From NCBI RefSeq assembly GCF_918698115.1, contig NZ_CAKKLV010000012.1:62001-126000 (forward strand): a stretch of DNA of 64,000 nucleotides, written 5' to 3'. Made by a program: the position numbers and the translations under genes. This DNA is from Peribacillus sp. Bi96. GTDB taxonomy: Bacteria; Bacillota; Bacilli; Bacillales; DSM-1321. Shown in pieces: positions 17,863 through 27,132 of this stretch (positions are counted from its first letter, which is position 1; the number at the start of each line of letters is the position of its first letter). The notes under the pieces are model-generated. The model was not told the DNA's origin. It ran no database searches and worked only from the letters and a program-made list of their open reading frames with translations.

Positions 17863-18550
17863 TATTTTCAGTGACCCTGAGCGTATGAACCAGCTTGTTT
17901 CCATCGCTCAAACCTCCCTCTATCCGATGATAGAGGGAGCTATTAAATATACGATTCCACTAACATTGATCACATTCGTTCTCGGACTTATTCTCGCTGT
18001 ACTTACAGCATTGGCTAGACTATCTTCCATTAAAATCTTTCAAATAATTGCGCGTGTATATGTGTCAATCATCCGCGGGACACCTTTACTTGTGCAATTA
18101 TTTATCATTTTCTATGGACTTCCAAATTTAGGTTTAACCATTAATCCTTTCATATCGGCTATTATAGGATTCTCTTTAAATGTGGGAGCATACGCTTCGG
18201 AAATTATACGAGCAGCCATTTTATCCATACCAAAAGGACAATGGGAAGCAGGCTATTCAATCGGGATGACATATACCCAAGCTTTAAAGCGCATCATTTT
18301 GCCGCAAGCAGCGCGTGTATCCATTCCCCCATTATCCAACACGTTCATTAGCCTTTTAAAAGATACATCGCTTGCATCACTCATTCTTGTAACGGAATTA
18401 TTCCGTAAAGCTCAAGAAATTGCTGCAAAAAACTATGAATTTCTACTATTATACATGGAAGCAGCTGCTTTATATTGGATTTTGTGTACCATTCTATCTT
18501 TCATTCAAGGAAGTTTAGAGGACAGACTTAATCGTTATGTAGCAAAATAA
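17846..18550 (+). CDS. tcyB: L-cystine-type ABC transporter permease
   Basis: The coding region overlaps the end of the binding-protein gene. Two ATGs lie close together (17837 and 17846) and neither has a textbook ribosome binding site, so translational coupling is likely; I use 17846 ([15 protein letters not shown]). The ~234-residue protein has five membrane segments and the HisM-type EAA loop [32 protein letters not shown]. It forms the transmembrane channel as a homodimer with the ATPase encoded by the next gene. Confidence 0.87.
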   Translation: MFLLSNIFSDPERMNQLVSIAQTSLYPMIEGAIKYTIPLTLITFVLGLILAVLTALARLSSIKIFQIIARVYVSIIRGTPLLVQLFIIFYGLPNLGLTINPFISAIIGFSLNVGAYASEIIRAAILSIPKGQWEAGYSIGMTYTQALKRIILPQAARVSIPPLSNTFISLLKDTSLASLILVTELFRKAQEIAAKNYEFLLLYMEAAALYWILCTILSFIQGSLEDRLNRYVAK

Positions 18551-18579
18551 GAACCGCAGTAATTAAAGGGGATTTTAAA

Positions 18580-19317
18580 ATGATCAACATTAAGAATCTT
18601 CATAAATCGTTTGGTGACCTTGAAGTATTAAGGGGCATCGATTTGGAAGTGGAGCAAGGTAAAGTCATCGTATTGATCGGTCCTTCGGGTTCAGGTAAAA
18701 CAACCTTTCTTCGGTGTTTGAATCTCCTTGAGGTGCCAACGGACGGAACGATCGAAATTGATGAAATCGTCATGGACTTCAAAAAACCCGTTAAAAAAAA
18801 ATCAATTACATCTTTTCGCAGTTTGACAGGGATGGTGTTCCAAAGCTATAACCTCTTCCCCCATAAAACGGCTGTGGAAAATGTAATGGAAGGCCCCATC
18901 ATTGTAAAAAACATAGCCAAACATCAAGCGAAAGAAACGGCTGCTGCCCTGCTTACAAAAGTGGGCTTAGGTGACAAAGTTGATTTTTATCCTTTTCAGT
19001 TGTCCGGCGGTCAGCAGCAACGTGTCGGTATTGCAAGGGCTCTGGCAATGGAGCCAAAGGTCATGCTATTCGATGAACCCACCTCTGCTCTTGACCCTGA
19101 ACTTGTTGGAGACGTGTTACGGGTCATGAAAGATCTGGCAAAAGAAGAAGGCATGACAATGATCGTTGTCACTCATGAAATGCGTTTCGCTCGCGAGGTC
19201 GCCGACGAGGTCATTTTCATGGATGAAGGAATAATAATGGAACGAGGAACACCCGAACAAATTTTCACGAATCCGAAAGAAGAACGCACACGCAAATTCC
19301 TGAACATGATTCAATAA
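18580..19317 (+). CDS. tcyC: L-cystine-type ABC transporter ATP-binding protein
   Basis: The 245-residue ATPase has Walker [11 protein letters not shown]-loop [18 protein letters not shown], signature [15 protein letters not shown], Walker [16 protein letters not shown] and the switch His in VVTHEMRFA. These are characteristic of polar amino acid importers (GlnQ/TcyC type). It follows the permease by 29 bp with an AAAGGGG site and closes the operon, which ends in strong hairpins at 19324-19378. Confidence 0.9.
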   Translation: MINIKNLHKSFGDLEVLRGIDLEVEQGKVIVLIGPSGSGKTTFLRCLNLLEVPTDGTIEIDEIVMDFKKPVKKKSITSFRSLTGMVFQSYNLFPHKTAVENVMEGPIIVKNIAKHQAKETAAALLTKVGLGDKVDFYPFQLSGGQQQRVGIARALAMEPKVMLFDEPTSALDPELVGDVLRVMKDLAKEEGMTMIVVTHEMRFAREVADEVIFMDEGIIMERGTPEQIFTNPKEERTRKFLNMIQ

Positions 19318-19323
19318 AGAAAA

Positions 19324-19380
19324 CGGTGCTTGTCATAAGCACCGCCCAAGACAAACCCTATTTTTAGAAATGGGGTTTTT
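19324..19380. terminator. Paired hairpins between convergent tcyC and MFS genes
   Basis: The first stem is CGGTGCTT (19324-19331) with 19337-19344. The second is AAACCCTATTT (19353-19363) with 19368-19378, followed by a T-run on the plus strand and a T-rich arm on the minus strand. The second likely terminates both converging transcripts. Confidence 0.8.
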
Positions 19381-19393
19381 TGCTATCATCAAA

Positions 19394-20566
19394 TTAATGA
19401 GATGCTTGTACTTGTTTTTTAGTCCGTGCGTGGTAAATCTGGAAAAGAATCAATGCAAAAACGGAAAGGATTGCGCCTGATATGAAAGGTAAACCTATCG
19501 AAATCGAAAATAACCAACCGCCGATTGGTGGCCCCGCTATCCTGCCGAATGAGTCAAAGGAAGAAAGCAGGCCGGTTACACTGCCATGCCCTGTCGAAGA
19601 CCTTTTGGTCAGCAGTGCTGAAATTGCCGGCCGGATGAATCCGTTACCCACTCCGAAAATCGTAAGGAAGACCGCTGATGTCCAGAAGCCTGAAGAAAAC
19701 AGGATGAGAATAAAACCAACTGCCGAAATGATGATGCCGATTCGTATGACCGCACCTTCCCCATATTTCTTTGTCATCCTTCCCACTAACCCACCTTGAA
19801 CGATCGCACTGCCAAATCCCATGATCATAAAGATATATCCTAATTGAACAAGACTTATATCAGCTTTTTTGGCGGCGAAATAAGCAAAAGTCGTTTCAAG
19901 TCCTGCCATTGAAAGCGTGACGATCAATTGTAGTATGAACATGATCGTAAGAGGTCCTTTGAAGGCTTTCCACATGGACTCTTTATTTTTAGTCTGATTG
20001 GCTCTCTTTTCAACTGTATGTGATTCCTTCAGGATGGCAATCACTAAAATTAACGTAATCAGAGAGGTAATCCCGGCAATGTAAAAAGGTAAATTCAAAC
20101 TTGTTTTGGAGAAAACCCCTCCAATCGCCGGACCGAAAATGAATCCAAGCCCTGTAGCAGCCCCGATGATCCCCATCCCTTTTCCCCTATCTTCCGGCGT
20201 CGTGATATCAGCCACATACGCCATTGCGGTCGGCATGTTTGCCGATGATAAAATCCCGCCAATAATCCTAGCTACAAATAACACCAATAAAGAGTCTGCC
20301 GAAGCCATGATGAAAAACGAAACGGCCAATCCAGCAATGCCGATTACCATGACAGGCTTACGCCCTATCCGGTCAGAGATCCTTCCCCACATCGGGGCAA
20401 AAAATAATTGCATTAACGAATAAACAGCCATTAAAAGACCAAGCTCAGTTGGACTGCCCCCAACCTTTTCAGCGAGGAAAGGAATGACGGGAATGATGAT
20501 CCCAAACCCGACCATGACTAAAAACATCACTAAAAACAGAACGGGTAACACCTTTTTTGTTTCCAT
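19394..20566 (-). CDS. MFS drug/H+ antiporter (DHA1, TetA/Bmr-like)
   Basis: The 390-residue protein has twelve predicted membrane segments. It carries the MFS motif A between segments 2 and 3 (GRISDRIGRKPVMV) and the antiporter motif C in segment 5 (GAATGLGFIFGPAIGG). This places it in the drug:proton antiporter-1 family. A second, weaker motif A-like loop (GRMTKKYGEGAVI) follows segment 8. It exports a small molecule; the drug range cannot be predicted. The gene is monocistronic with an AAAGGAG site; no local regulator gene is adjacent. Confidence 0.87.
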   Translation of the reverse strand: METKKVLPVLFLVMFLVMVGFGIIIPVIPFLAEKVGGSPTELGLLMAVYSLMQLFFAPMWGRISDRIGRKPVMVIGIAGLAVSFFIMASADSLLVLFVARIIGGILSSANMPTAMAYVADITTPEDRGKGMGIIGAATGLGFIFGPAIGGVFSKTSLNLPFYIAGITSLITLILVIAILKESHTVEKRANQTKNKESMWKAFKGPLTIMFILQLIVTLSMAGLETTFAYFAAKKADISLVQLGYIFMIMGFGSAIVQGGLVGRMTKKYGEGAVIRIGIIISAVGFILILFSSGFWTSAVFLTIFGVGNGFIRPAISALLTKRSSTGHGSVTGLLSSFDSFGRIAGPPIGGWLFSISIGLPFISGAILSVFALILFQIYHARTKKQVQASH

Positions 20567-20816
20567 TATTTTTTTCTCCTTTATACTTCCACATTCAATA
20601 AAAAAAGATTTTGGTTAAAAAACCATAATACTCAGCATGATCTGCCTAGCAATACTTTAAACAGTTTATCATACAACCATTACCAAATCAGTAGAAGCAC
20701 GATCTTCTTTCTCCCTAAGACACCACTTATCCCAAAGATCGCTGTCCCCTCCCCTTATTTTTTGCTATGGGGTACACTATACTATAGGGTAAAATGGATG
20801 TTTGGGAGGTAGAGAA

Positions 20817-21527
20817 ATGGCGAATGATCAGTGGATTTTAATTATTGACGATGAAGAAGATTTGGCGCGTCTCATGGAGACCGTTTTACATAAGGAAGGC
20901 ATTGCAAATATTGTAAAGGCTGGGACGATTGCGGATGGTTGGGCAAAGTTTCAGGAGATTAATCCTGCACTTGTCTTGCTAGATATTATGCTGCCTGATG
21001 GCGAAGGCTATGATTTATGCAAGCAAATTCGTGAAGTGTCGAATGTGCCCATTTTATTTTTGTCTGCAAAGGATGAGGAAATTGACAAGCTTTTAGGGTT
21101 GGCGATAGGCGGCGATGATTATATTACCAAACCATTCAGTCCGAAAGAAGTGGCTTATCGAGTAAAGGCACAACTAAGACGTGCTGGCTTTTCAGAGGAA
21201 AAAGCGGCTCCGAAAAATTTGCAAGTGGGTCCTTTTAAGCTTAGTGCAAATGAAACAGAAGTGAAAAAGGATGGAGAATCGATTGAGCTCACAGCTAAAG
21301 AAATCGGACTGATGAGCTGTTTTATGCATCACCCGAATCAGATCTTGAGCAAGGAAACCTTGTTCGAACATGTATGGGGCGATGATTTCTTTGGCTCTGA
21401 TAATACAGTGATGGTACATATTCGCCGTTTACGCGAAAAAATCGAGGCAGATCCTTCAAAGCCTTCTTTTTTAATTACCGTTAAAGGGCTTGGTTATAAA
21501 TTACTAACCAAGGGTGAAACAAGATGA
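20817..21527 (+). CDS. OmpR/PhoB-family response regulator of a Bce/Yxd-type module
   Basis: The start at 20817 (MANDQWILIIDDEEDL) follows GGGAGGT. The receiver domain spans residues 1-120 with acidic pocket DDEE, phosphoacceptor Asp56 (LLDIMLP) and Lys in TKPFSPKE. The C-terminal winged-helix DNA-binding domain (about 135-232) has ELTAKEIGLMSCFMHHPNQI and NTVMVHIRRLREKIE. It overlaps the kinase gene by four bases. Given the converging transporter genes, it most likely controls the ABC operon at 23,034-26,072. Confidence 0.9.
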   Translation: MANDQWILIIDDEEDLARLMETVLHKEGIANIVKAGTIADGWAKFQEINPALVLLDIMLPDGEGYDLCKQIREVSNVPILFLSAKDEEIDKLLGLAIGGDDYITKPFSPKEVAYRVKAQLRRAGFSEEKAAPKNLQVGPFKLSANETEVKKDGESIELTAKEIGLMSCFMHHPNQILSKETLFEHVWGDDFFGSDNTVMVHIRRLREKIEADPSKPSFLITVKGLGYKLLTKGETR

Positions 21528-22963
21528 AGTGGAAATTGACACGGCGCTTTTTAGGATCCGTTGTGACAATTGTTGTAATCGTAGGGATTGTAAATACAAT
21601 TTTACTCCTCAGCTTACTCTTTTATCGGGCCATGCATAATTTTGGGACAGATGAAGTATCTGCAGAAAACTTCAGCCGAACATTTTCACAATATGTAAAA
21701 TTGCAGGATAATAAACCGATGGTAAATGAAGAAGGACTGGAAAAACTACGGAAAAATAAGGCCTGGATACAATTTTTGAATACTAAGGGTGAGCAAGTGG
21801 CGTCCTTTTATACGCCTGATAATTTGCAAACCGTGTACTCCCCTATTGAAATCGTGCAAATGTATAAGTATAAAGAAATTGATGCAGAGACGACTGTTTT
21901 TGTCGGCGAAGCCCAAGAATTCAGCTATTTTCTAGGTGTTAAGGAACAGAAAATAGGTCGTTATGTACTGACCTATGATTATGCAAAGGTTTTTAAAAAC
22001 TTTAACATCTTACTTTTACTATTTTTAATCGTGGATATTATTATTGCATTAGTCATTGGATTTTTATTTGGGAAAAGGTTAACCAATCCACTTAACATAT
22101 TAATAGAAGGAATTCAGCAGCTGCGGGAAAGACGCTTTAAGAAGATGAGTATACCAAAAGGCGTTTATGAAGATGTATTTCGCAATATGAATGAACTATC
22201 GGTAAAGTTAGATCAATATGAGAAAGAACGTGATCTTCTCGACCAAACGCGCGAGGAATGGATTAGCAATGTCTCGCATGACATGAAAACACCGCTTGCT
22301 TCCATCCATGGTTATACAGAATTGATGAAAGATAATGCGGCAGATTTAACACCGCAAGAAATGTATGAGTATACATCCATTATTCATAGACAGTCCATTT
22401 ATATGAAGGAATTGCTAGAAGACCTCAATTTAACGATGCGTTTGCGCCATCAACGACTCCCTTTGCAGTTTGAAGAAGTGGATATCGTTGGCTTCATACG
22501 CGAAATGACGATTGAGCTTTTAAATGATGCACAATTTGGTGATCGAAAGGTTGAATTTGAGACAAATGTGGATAAAGTAACACATAAAGTGGATAAAAAG
22601 TTACTGAAACGGGCAATCCTTAACTTTATCTACAATGCACTTGTTCATAACGATGATAATGTCGTTGTAAAAATACAAATTGATCGTATTTATCCGCTAT
22701 GTTTACAAGAGCAACCGCCATGCAACATTTCCAAAGCCTCGGAGCTTCATACCCAAATTACCATTGCCGATAATGGCCGCGGTATTCCCTCAAAAGACAT
22801 CGAACAGGTTTTTGAGCGCTACTATCGAGGTACGAATACAGCCAGTGCACATGGGACTGGTTTAGGAATGGCTATTGCAAGAGATATTATTTCAGCCCAT
22901 AATGGGAAACTTGATTTGACCAGCCTTGAAAATAAAGGAACCACCATTACTATACTATTATGA
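21524..22963 (+). CDS. Sensor histidine kinase with extracytoplasmic domain
   Basis: The 479-residue kinase has TM1 (about 10-34), an extracellular region of roughly 120 residues (35-158), TM2 (159-182), a HAMP-like linker, and a HisKA domain with His252 in SNVSHDMKTPLASIHGY. The HATPase domain has the N box (FIYNALVHNDD), G1 ADNGRGIP and G2 GTGLGMAIARDI. Bce/YxdK-type kinases linked to FtsX-type transporters are usually ~340 residues with almost no extracellular loop, so this one may sense its ligand directly. It ends just before a terminator at 22,992. Confidence 0.9.
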   Translation: MKWKLTRRFLGSVVTIVVIVGIVNTILLLSLLFYRAMHNFGTDEVSAENFSRTFSQYVKLQDNKPMVNEEGLEKLRKNKAWIQFLNTKGEQVASFYTPDNLQTVYSPIEIVQMYKYKEIDAETTVFVGEAQEFSYFLGVKEQKIGRYVLTYDYAKVFKNFNILLLLFLIVDIIIALVIGFLFGKRLTNPLNILIEGIQQLRERRFKKMSIPKGVYEDVFRNMNELSVKLDQYEKERDLLDQTREEWISNVSHDMKTPLASIHGYTELMKDNAADLTPQEMYEYTSIIHRQSIYMKELLEDLNLTMRLRHQRLPLQFEEVDIVGFIREMTIELLNDAQFGDRKVEFETNVDKVTHKVDKKLLKRAILNFIYNALVHNDDNVVVKIQIDRIYPLCLQEQPPCNISKASELHTQITIADNGRGIPSKDIEQVFERYYRGTNTASAHGTGLGMAIARDIISAHNGKLDLTSLENKGTTITILL

Positions 22964-22991
22964 GCCGAGTATTTCTTAACAGGCAGAGAAA

Positions 22992-23027
22992 AGGGCTGTT
23001 CCCCACTAATTTATTGGGGACAGCCCT
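22992..23027. terminator. Terminator between the kinase gene and the convergent yxeA-like gene
   Basis: A 13-14-bp stem with one bulge (AGGGCTGTTCCCCA at 22992-23005 with 23015-23027) is followed by T-rich sequence on the plus strand. It may serve both converging transcripts. Confidence 0.75.
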
Positions 23028-23033
23028 GCTTTC

Positions 23034-23393
23034 TTATTTTAATTTTTTTTGTGCCTTCTCTGGTATTTCCTCAAGTTTCACTTCATCATATGAAGATACT
23101 TCATCTCCATTTTTCACGTACATTTTCAAGTAGGCATCTTTCCGAAGATTTTTTTGTGCCGTGAATTCAAGTAGTAATGTTTCTCCATCAGCATTTGTGG
23201 CGTCCAGTTTATAAGAATAGGAGTTCATCACTGAACCATCATCCAGTTTGGTTTCATGTTGTACCCCATCCTCTGTAATTTGCAAATAATAATTGCTCGC
23301 ATTCATGCGGTTGAAGTCCATTTTACTTAGCGCGAAAACTCCTATTGCTCCAAGTAAAAACAAAATGCCCACTACCATTAGAAATTTTTTCAT
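23034..23393 (-). CDS. YxeA-family (DUF1093) secreted protein
   Basis: The start at 23393 (MKKFLMVVGILFLL) follows AAGGGTGAT; the GTG at 23402 is less well placed. The 119-residue protein has a signal peptide or anchor and an OB-like beta domain of the YxeA/DUF1093 family, with YLQITEDG, LKMYVKNGDEVSSYDEV and a final EEIPEKAQKKL. YxeA-type genes lie next to YxdLM transporters in B. subtilis. It is the last gene of the ATPase-permease-yxeA operon; its function is unknown, possibly an accessory to antimicrobial peptide sensing. Confidence 0.85.
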   Translation of the reverse strand: MKKFLMVVGILFLLGAIGVFALSKMDFNRMNASNYYLQITEDGVQHETKLDDGSVMNSYSYKLDATNADGETLLLEFTAQKNLRKDAYLKMYVKNGDEVSSYDEVKLEEIPEKAQKKLK

Positions 23394-23398
23394 CTCGA

Positions 23399-25318
23399 TC
23401 ACCCTTCTGTTTTATTATTTTGTGTGATTATACGATTGTAAGACACTACCGTTAAAAGATAATACAGACCGTAGATAACCGTATAAGCAATCATCCAGAT
23501 CAACACAGGTTTTGCCAGGTCCATCATCAATATGCTAGAGAAGGCTTTCAACGCCACAGCACTGTGAAATAACCCTGCTGCCAGTGGTACGAAGAAGATG
23601 ATGAATACTTGTGATGCAATGGATTTCCGCATTTCTTTTGCGCTGACACCCATTTTATGAAGCATATTGTATTGTGATTTATCTTCCTCTGCTTCCGTTA
23701 AAACCTTAAAGTAAATGATACTGCCTGTCGCAGCTAAGAAAACCAGACCAAGGAAGCTTCCGATAAAGAGCAATGAGCCTACGCTTTCCATACTTGTTTG
23801 TAAATCTTGAGGGGCACTAGAAAATAGCGCATCTTCAGGCATTTGTTTTGCAATTTCTTCAGATAAATCCGTAGAAGCTTTGTCCACACCTATGACACGA
23901 TATTTAAGTGCCTTCCCTTCTTTTTGTAATGCTATAAATTGATCATTTGATACCACTACTGCAATACCTGCCGTGCCGGCATTTAAAACGGTTTGTGTTT
24001 TAAAGCTTTGGAATGTGATTGCCGTGCCATTTTCTGTCGTGATGGTCTTATCCTCGTATTTAGGTGAGAATCTTTTGTCATATCCAATATCTAAAATGAC
24101 TGCATTGTCAGCGCTCACATGCAGTGATTCCTTGTCTTGTACTGCTGCTAATTTGTTATATGTTTTTTCGCTGATAACCGTATAAATTCTTTTATCCGAG
24201 CTATCGAATGCTGATGCCGCGTTTAATTCTTTCGTATTAAATGTGACAGATCGTGCTTCAATATACTCATCGTACTTTGTATTTGGCAATACAGCGCTGA
24301 CTTGTTGTTCGCCTTTTTCATCCGTTTGCTGATACATGAAGGTATTCGGATCGGCTGTCATGACTTGATCATTTGTATTGTAATAAAGACCATAAACCGC
24401 ACCGCCAGCTGTTACCGTTGTAGCACTTAACACCGCAATCACGGTCAATGTACGTGCATTGCCCCTTATACGATACAGCAGTTGCGAGATCGTCATTAGA
24501 TGAAGACCTTTCCACAGCCATTTTTCATTTTTCTTAATCATGGCTAACACAAACCCTGTTACACTGTGAAACAATAAAAACGTACCGACAATAACTGTCG
24601 CCAAAATAATGAGTGCTGTCATTAAAAAGCCGAGCTTTTCCCACACTTTAGAAGTAAAAAGATCTTGCATCGCCAACCAATAGCCCATGATAATTAGTAA
24701 AACTCCAAGAATGGCTACAATCATGGATGACTTCGGTGCCGCTTCCCCTTTTTTCGATGCGTGGAATAGATCAATTAATTTGAATTGATAAATTAAACGA
24801 TAGCCCTGAAATGATGTCACTAAAAAAATAAGAAGAAATACGATTGCTGTGTTCAAAGCTGCTGATCCCGAAAATGTAAATGGTGCGATGACATCATAGC
24901 CCATTAAATAAATCAATAGCGTCATGAAGCCTTTTGAACAAAGGAACCCTAGTATGATCCCGACAACTAATGAAACCAAACCTAATAGTAAGTTTTCAAA
25001 GAAGAGCATAAAGCCAATTTGACGATTTCGTACGCCAAGCAATGCATATAAGGCCACTTCTTTTTTACGTTTTTTCATAAAGAATGAATTCGAATAGGCA
25101 ATAAATACGACAACAAAGAATATGAGGATGACTGCCGCACCACTCATTAGTGAATCTAATTTTTGTGATGAAGCCGTTTGTTCTGCAATCGTACCGCTAT
25201 ATTTTAATGTCACGAATGTGAAGTAGATGATGATGCTAAAAACCATGGATGCGATGTATAAAAAATATTGAGTGAGGTTTCGTGCAATATTCTTTCTCGC
25301 TAAACTAAATAGCGTCAT
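23399..25318 (-). CDS. FtsX-like ABC permease (BceB/YxdM-type)
   Basis: The 639-residue protein starts MTLFSLARKNIARNLTQYFL after GGAGGTGAGG. Ten membrane segments are predicted. The pattern of four N-terminal segments with an FtsX domain (KKRKKEVALYALLGVRNRQIG), further segments, a ~200-residue extracellular domain (about 315-510) and a final FtsX block is diagnostic of BceB/YxdM-type peptide-antibiotic transporters. It partners with the ATPase encoded immediately upstream (14-bp overlap). Confidence 0.92.
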   Translation of the reverse strand: MTLFSLARKNIARNLTQYFLYIASMVFSIIIYFTFVTLKYSGTIAEQTASSQKLDSLMSGAAVILIFFVVVFIAYSNSFFMKKRKKEVALYALLGVRNRQIGFMLFFENLLLGLVSLVVGIILGFLCSKGFMTLLIYLMGYDVIAPFTFSGSAALNTAIVFLLIFLVTSFQGYRLIYQFKLIDLFHASKKGEAAPKSSMIVAILGVLLIIMGYWLAMQDLFTSKVWEKLGFLMTALIILATVIVGTFLLFHSVTGFVLAMIKKNEKWLWKGLHLMTISQLLYRIRGNARTLTVIAVLSATTVTAGGAVYGLYYNTNDQVMTADPNTFMYQQTDEKGEQQVSAVLPNTKYDEYIEARSVTFNTKELNAASAFDSSDKRIYTVISEKTYNKLAAVQDKESLHVSADNAVILDIGYDKRFSPKYEDKTITTENGTAITFQSFKTQTVLNAGTAGIAVVVSNDQFIALQKEGKALKYRVIGVDKASTDLSEEIAKQMPEDALFSSAPQDLQTSMESVGSLLFIGSFLGLVFLAATGSIIYFKVLTEAEEDKSQYNMLHKMGVSAKEMRKSIASQVFIIFFVPLAAGLFHSAVALKAFSSILMMDLAKPVLIWMIAYTVIYGLYYLLTVVSYNRIITQNNKTEG

Positions 25319-26072
25319 CTACCTCACCTCCAATTGTCGCAAGAACATCCAAAATCTCTTGGAAGAAAGCTTTACGTGTTTGATCACGACGGTAAATTTC
25401 TGTTGAAAGAGTACCATCCTTGATGAAAATAATACGACGGCAGAAGCTCGCTGCGTATGCATCATGCGTCACCAACATGATGGTTGAATGATTATTTTCA
25501 TTTAATTCACTTAAGCTTTCCAGTAGGTTTGTCGCTGATTTTGAATCAAGTGCACCTGTTGGTTCATCAGCAAGTATTAATGCAGGCTCTGTCACTAGCG
25601 CTCTTGCTGCGGCTGTTCTTTGCTTTTGGCCACCGGAGATTTGGTATGGGTATTTTGCTAGTAAATCTTCAATACCAAATACTTTAGCAATACGATTCAC
25701 TAGGCTATTGATTTCTTTCACTGGAACTTTTGCAATCGCCAGTGGCAACAATATATTTTCCTTCACGGTCAATGAATCCAGCAAATTGTAATCTTGGAAG
25801 ATGAAACCAAGATTGTCACGTCTGAAATCCGTTAAATCAGCACCACTCATATCGTGAATACTCGTATCTCTCATATAAATCTTCCCTGCTGTTGGTGAGT
25901 CAATTGTTGCTAACATATTGAGCAACGTCGATTTCCCCGCTCCAGAGGGTCCCATGATCCCCACAAACTCTCCTTCATTTATGTCAAAAGATATATTTTC
26001 CAACGCTGTATAGGCAGCATTTGATTTGCCATATGTCTTTTTGATATTTTCTACTTTCAATAATGGCTCCAT
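25305..26072 (-). CDS. ABC transporter ATP-binding protein (BceA/YxdL-type)
   Basis: The start at 26072 (MEPLLKVENIKKTYG) follows GAGGTGA; a longer frame to 26120 lacks one. The 255-residue ATPase has Walker A GPSGAGKST, Q-loop FIFQDYNLLDSLTVKEN, signature ISGGQKQRTAAARAL, Walker B LILADEPTGALDS and switch His in VTHDAYAASFC. The MacB/BceA-like sequence and the neighbouring large FtsX permease indicate antimicrobial-peptide detoxification rather than nutrient uptake. As the first gene of its operon it is the likely target of the response regulator encoded at 20,817. Confidence 0.92.
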   Translation of the reverse strand: MEPLLKVENIKKTYGKSNAAYTALENISFDINEGEFVGIMGPSGAGKSTLLNMLATIDSPTAGKIYMRDTSIHDMSGADLTDFRRDNLGFIFQDYNLLDSLTVKENILLPLAIAKVPVKEINSLVNRIAKVFGIEDLLAKYPYQISGGQKQRTAAARALVTEPALILADEPTGALDSKSATNLLESLSELNENNHSTIMLVTHDAYAASFCRRIIFIKDGTLSTEIYRRDQTRKAFFQEILDVLATIGGEVDDAI

Positions 26073-26170
26073 TTGTTTCACCTCATCAATTTTGTTGATA
26101 CTTATACTATAAAAGCTCATCCTTACAGCATGTTTATACCAACCTTACAGCAAGCTTACATTCATAAAAA

Positions 26171-26577
26171 AAACGCCTTCTATTGAATAGAAGACGTTGG
26201 TTTTGTAGACAAAAAGGGTTTTATCTAAATTTCTAAAGTTGATTGGAACGGGAGGTACGAGGGCAACCGCCCGCGGAAAGCGATTACCTGGAGTGGAAAT
26301 CCTACGTTCGAATTAAGACAGTTTTTAGACAAAAGGGGTTTTATCTAAATTTCTAAAACTAAATTGAATGGAACGGGTGTACGAGACTCCTGCGGGAAAC
26401 GCGTCCAAGGGAGACACCGCAGGCGCAAAGCGCCGAGGGCGGACCGCCCGCGGAAAACGAGTACCTGCAGTGGAAATCCTCCGTTCGAATTTCACAAACA
26501 CTCAAACAAAAACGGTAGACAAAATCAATTATTATTGAGTTTGTCTACCGTCTAAACGTCTTCTATTTAGAAGACGT
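26171..26577. repeat. Composite intergenic repeat bounded by hairpins
   Basis: Both ends carry related hairpins in inverted orientation: CTTCTATTGAATAGAAG near 26178 and the perfect ACGTCTTCTA/TAGAAGACGT palindrome near 26556. Each is followed inward by GTAGACAAA (26205-26213; complement 26540-26548). Inside are two direct copies of a unit starting TAGACAAAA, GGGTTTTATCTAAATTTC (26206 and 26326). Each unit is followed by a GC-rich block ending CCGCCCGCGGAAA and GTGGAAATCCT. The second block (about 26,366-26,491) is complete and self-complementary (GGCGC/GCGCC, GGGCGG/CCGCCC); the first lacks about 60 bp from the middle. Similar GC-rich blocks recur in Bacillaceae intergenic DNA to my knowledge. 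Confidence 0.7.
26512..26577 (+). repeat. Double-hairpin repeat, copy 1
   Basis: Hairpin 1 is a perfect 12-bp stem ACGGTAGACAAA (26512-26523) with 26540-26551. It is followed by CTAAA and hairpin 2, a perfect palindromic stem ACGTCTTCTA/TAGAAGACGT. The core AATTATTATTGAGTTTGTC plus TACCGTCTAAA closely matches a second copy at 40,397-40,464, where hairpin 2 has a different but also self-complementary sequence. Confidence 0.75.
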
Positions 26578-26600
26578 CAAAGAGCATGTTTCTTTATCAT

Positions 26601-26891
26601 TTAATTATGCTTCAATAGCTTTCGATCGATTACAAAATTCCCAAATGGAATGAAAGAAACGATGAAGATCATGGCCATTTTTAAAAAGGACCATTTTGAT
26701 TGAATGCTTACGTAAAGAAGTAACAGGACGAATACGACAAATAGAAACCCATGAATGCTGCCTAAAATGAGTGTCGCTTCCCCAATATCCAATATGTACT
26801 TAATGGGCATACCAATACCCAGCAATAGAACATATGAGATTCCCTCAATTATTGTAATAAACCTAAACCATCCAAGAACAGTAGAATACAT
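26601..26891 (-). CDS. DUF3817 integral membrane protein (YdzA-like)
   Basis: The 96-residue protein has three hydrophobic segments and the DUF3817 pattern: LGWFRFITIIEGISYVLLL at the N-terminus, then GSIHGFLFVVFVLLLLYV and FGNFVIDRKLL at the C-terminus. B. subtilis YdzA belongs to the same small membrane family, whose function is unknown. The ATG at 26891 follows GGGGATGAG. It appears monocistronic. Confidence 0.85.
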   Translation of the reverse strand: MYSTVLGWFRFITIIEGISYVLLLGIGMPIKYILDIGEATLILGSIHGFLFVVFVLLLLYVSIQSKWSFLKMAMIFIVSFIPFGNFVIDRKLLKHN

Positions 26892-27056
26892 TCGCTCATC
26901 CCCTTATTCATTGTACAAGTACGACTTCATTCCAAAACGGCACACAAACAGACTCGTTTCTCATCCAAAATCTGCTACTCTATCATATTATATTACTGGA
27001 ATATCCACTACTAAATAGTACCCAGGATTCGTTTGCCTGAAATGAAAACGGTAAAA

Positions 27057-27076
27057 GCCCAATCCAAGGATTGGGC
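27057..27076 (-). terminator. Terminator downstream of the rraA-like gene
   Basis: A 9-bp self-complementary stem (GCCCAATCC at 27057-27065 with 27068-27076) is followed on the minus strand by CTTTTAC. It closes the catabolic operon that ends at 27,133. Confidence 0.75.
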
Positions 27077-27132
27077 CCGAGTATTTATCTACACTTAAAA
27101 GCGGTAATAGCTAGTATTAGCACCGTAGCATC

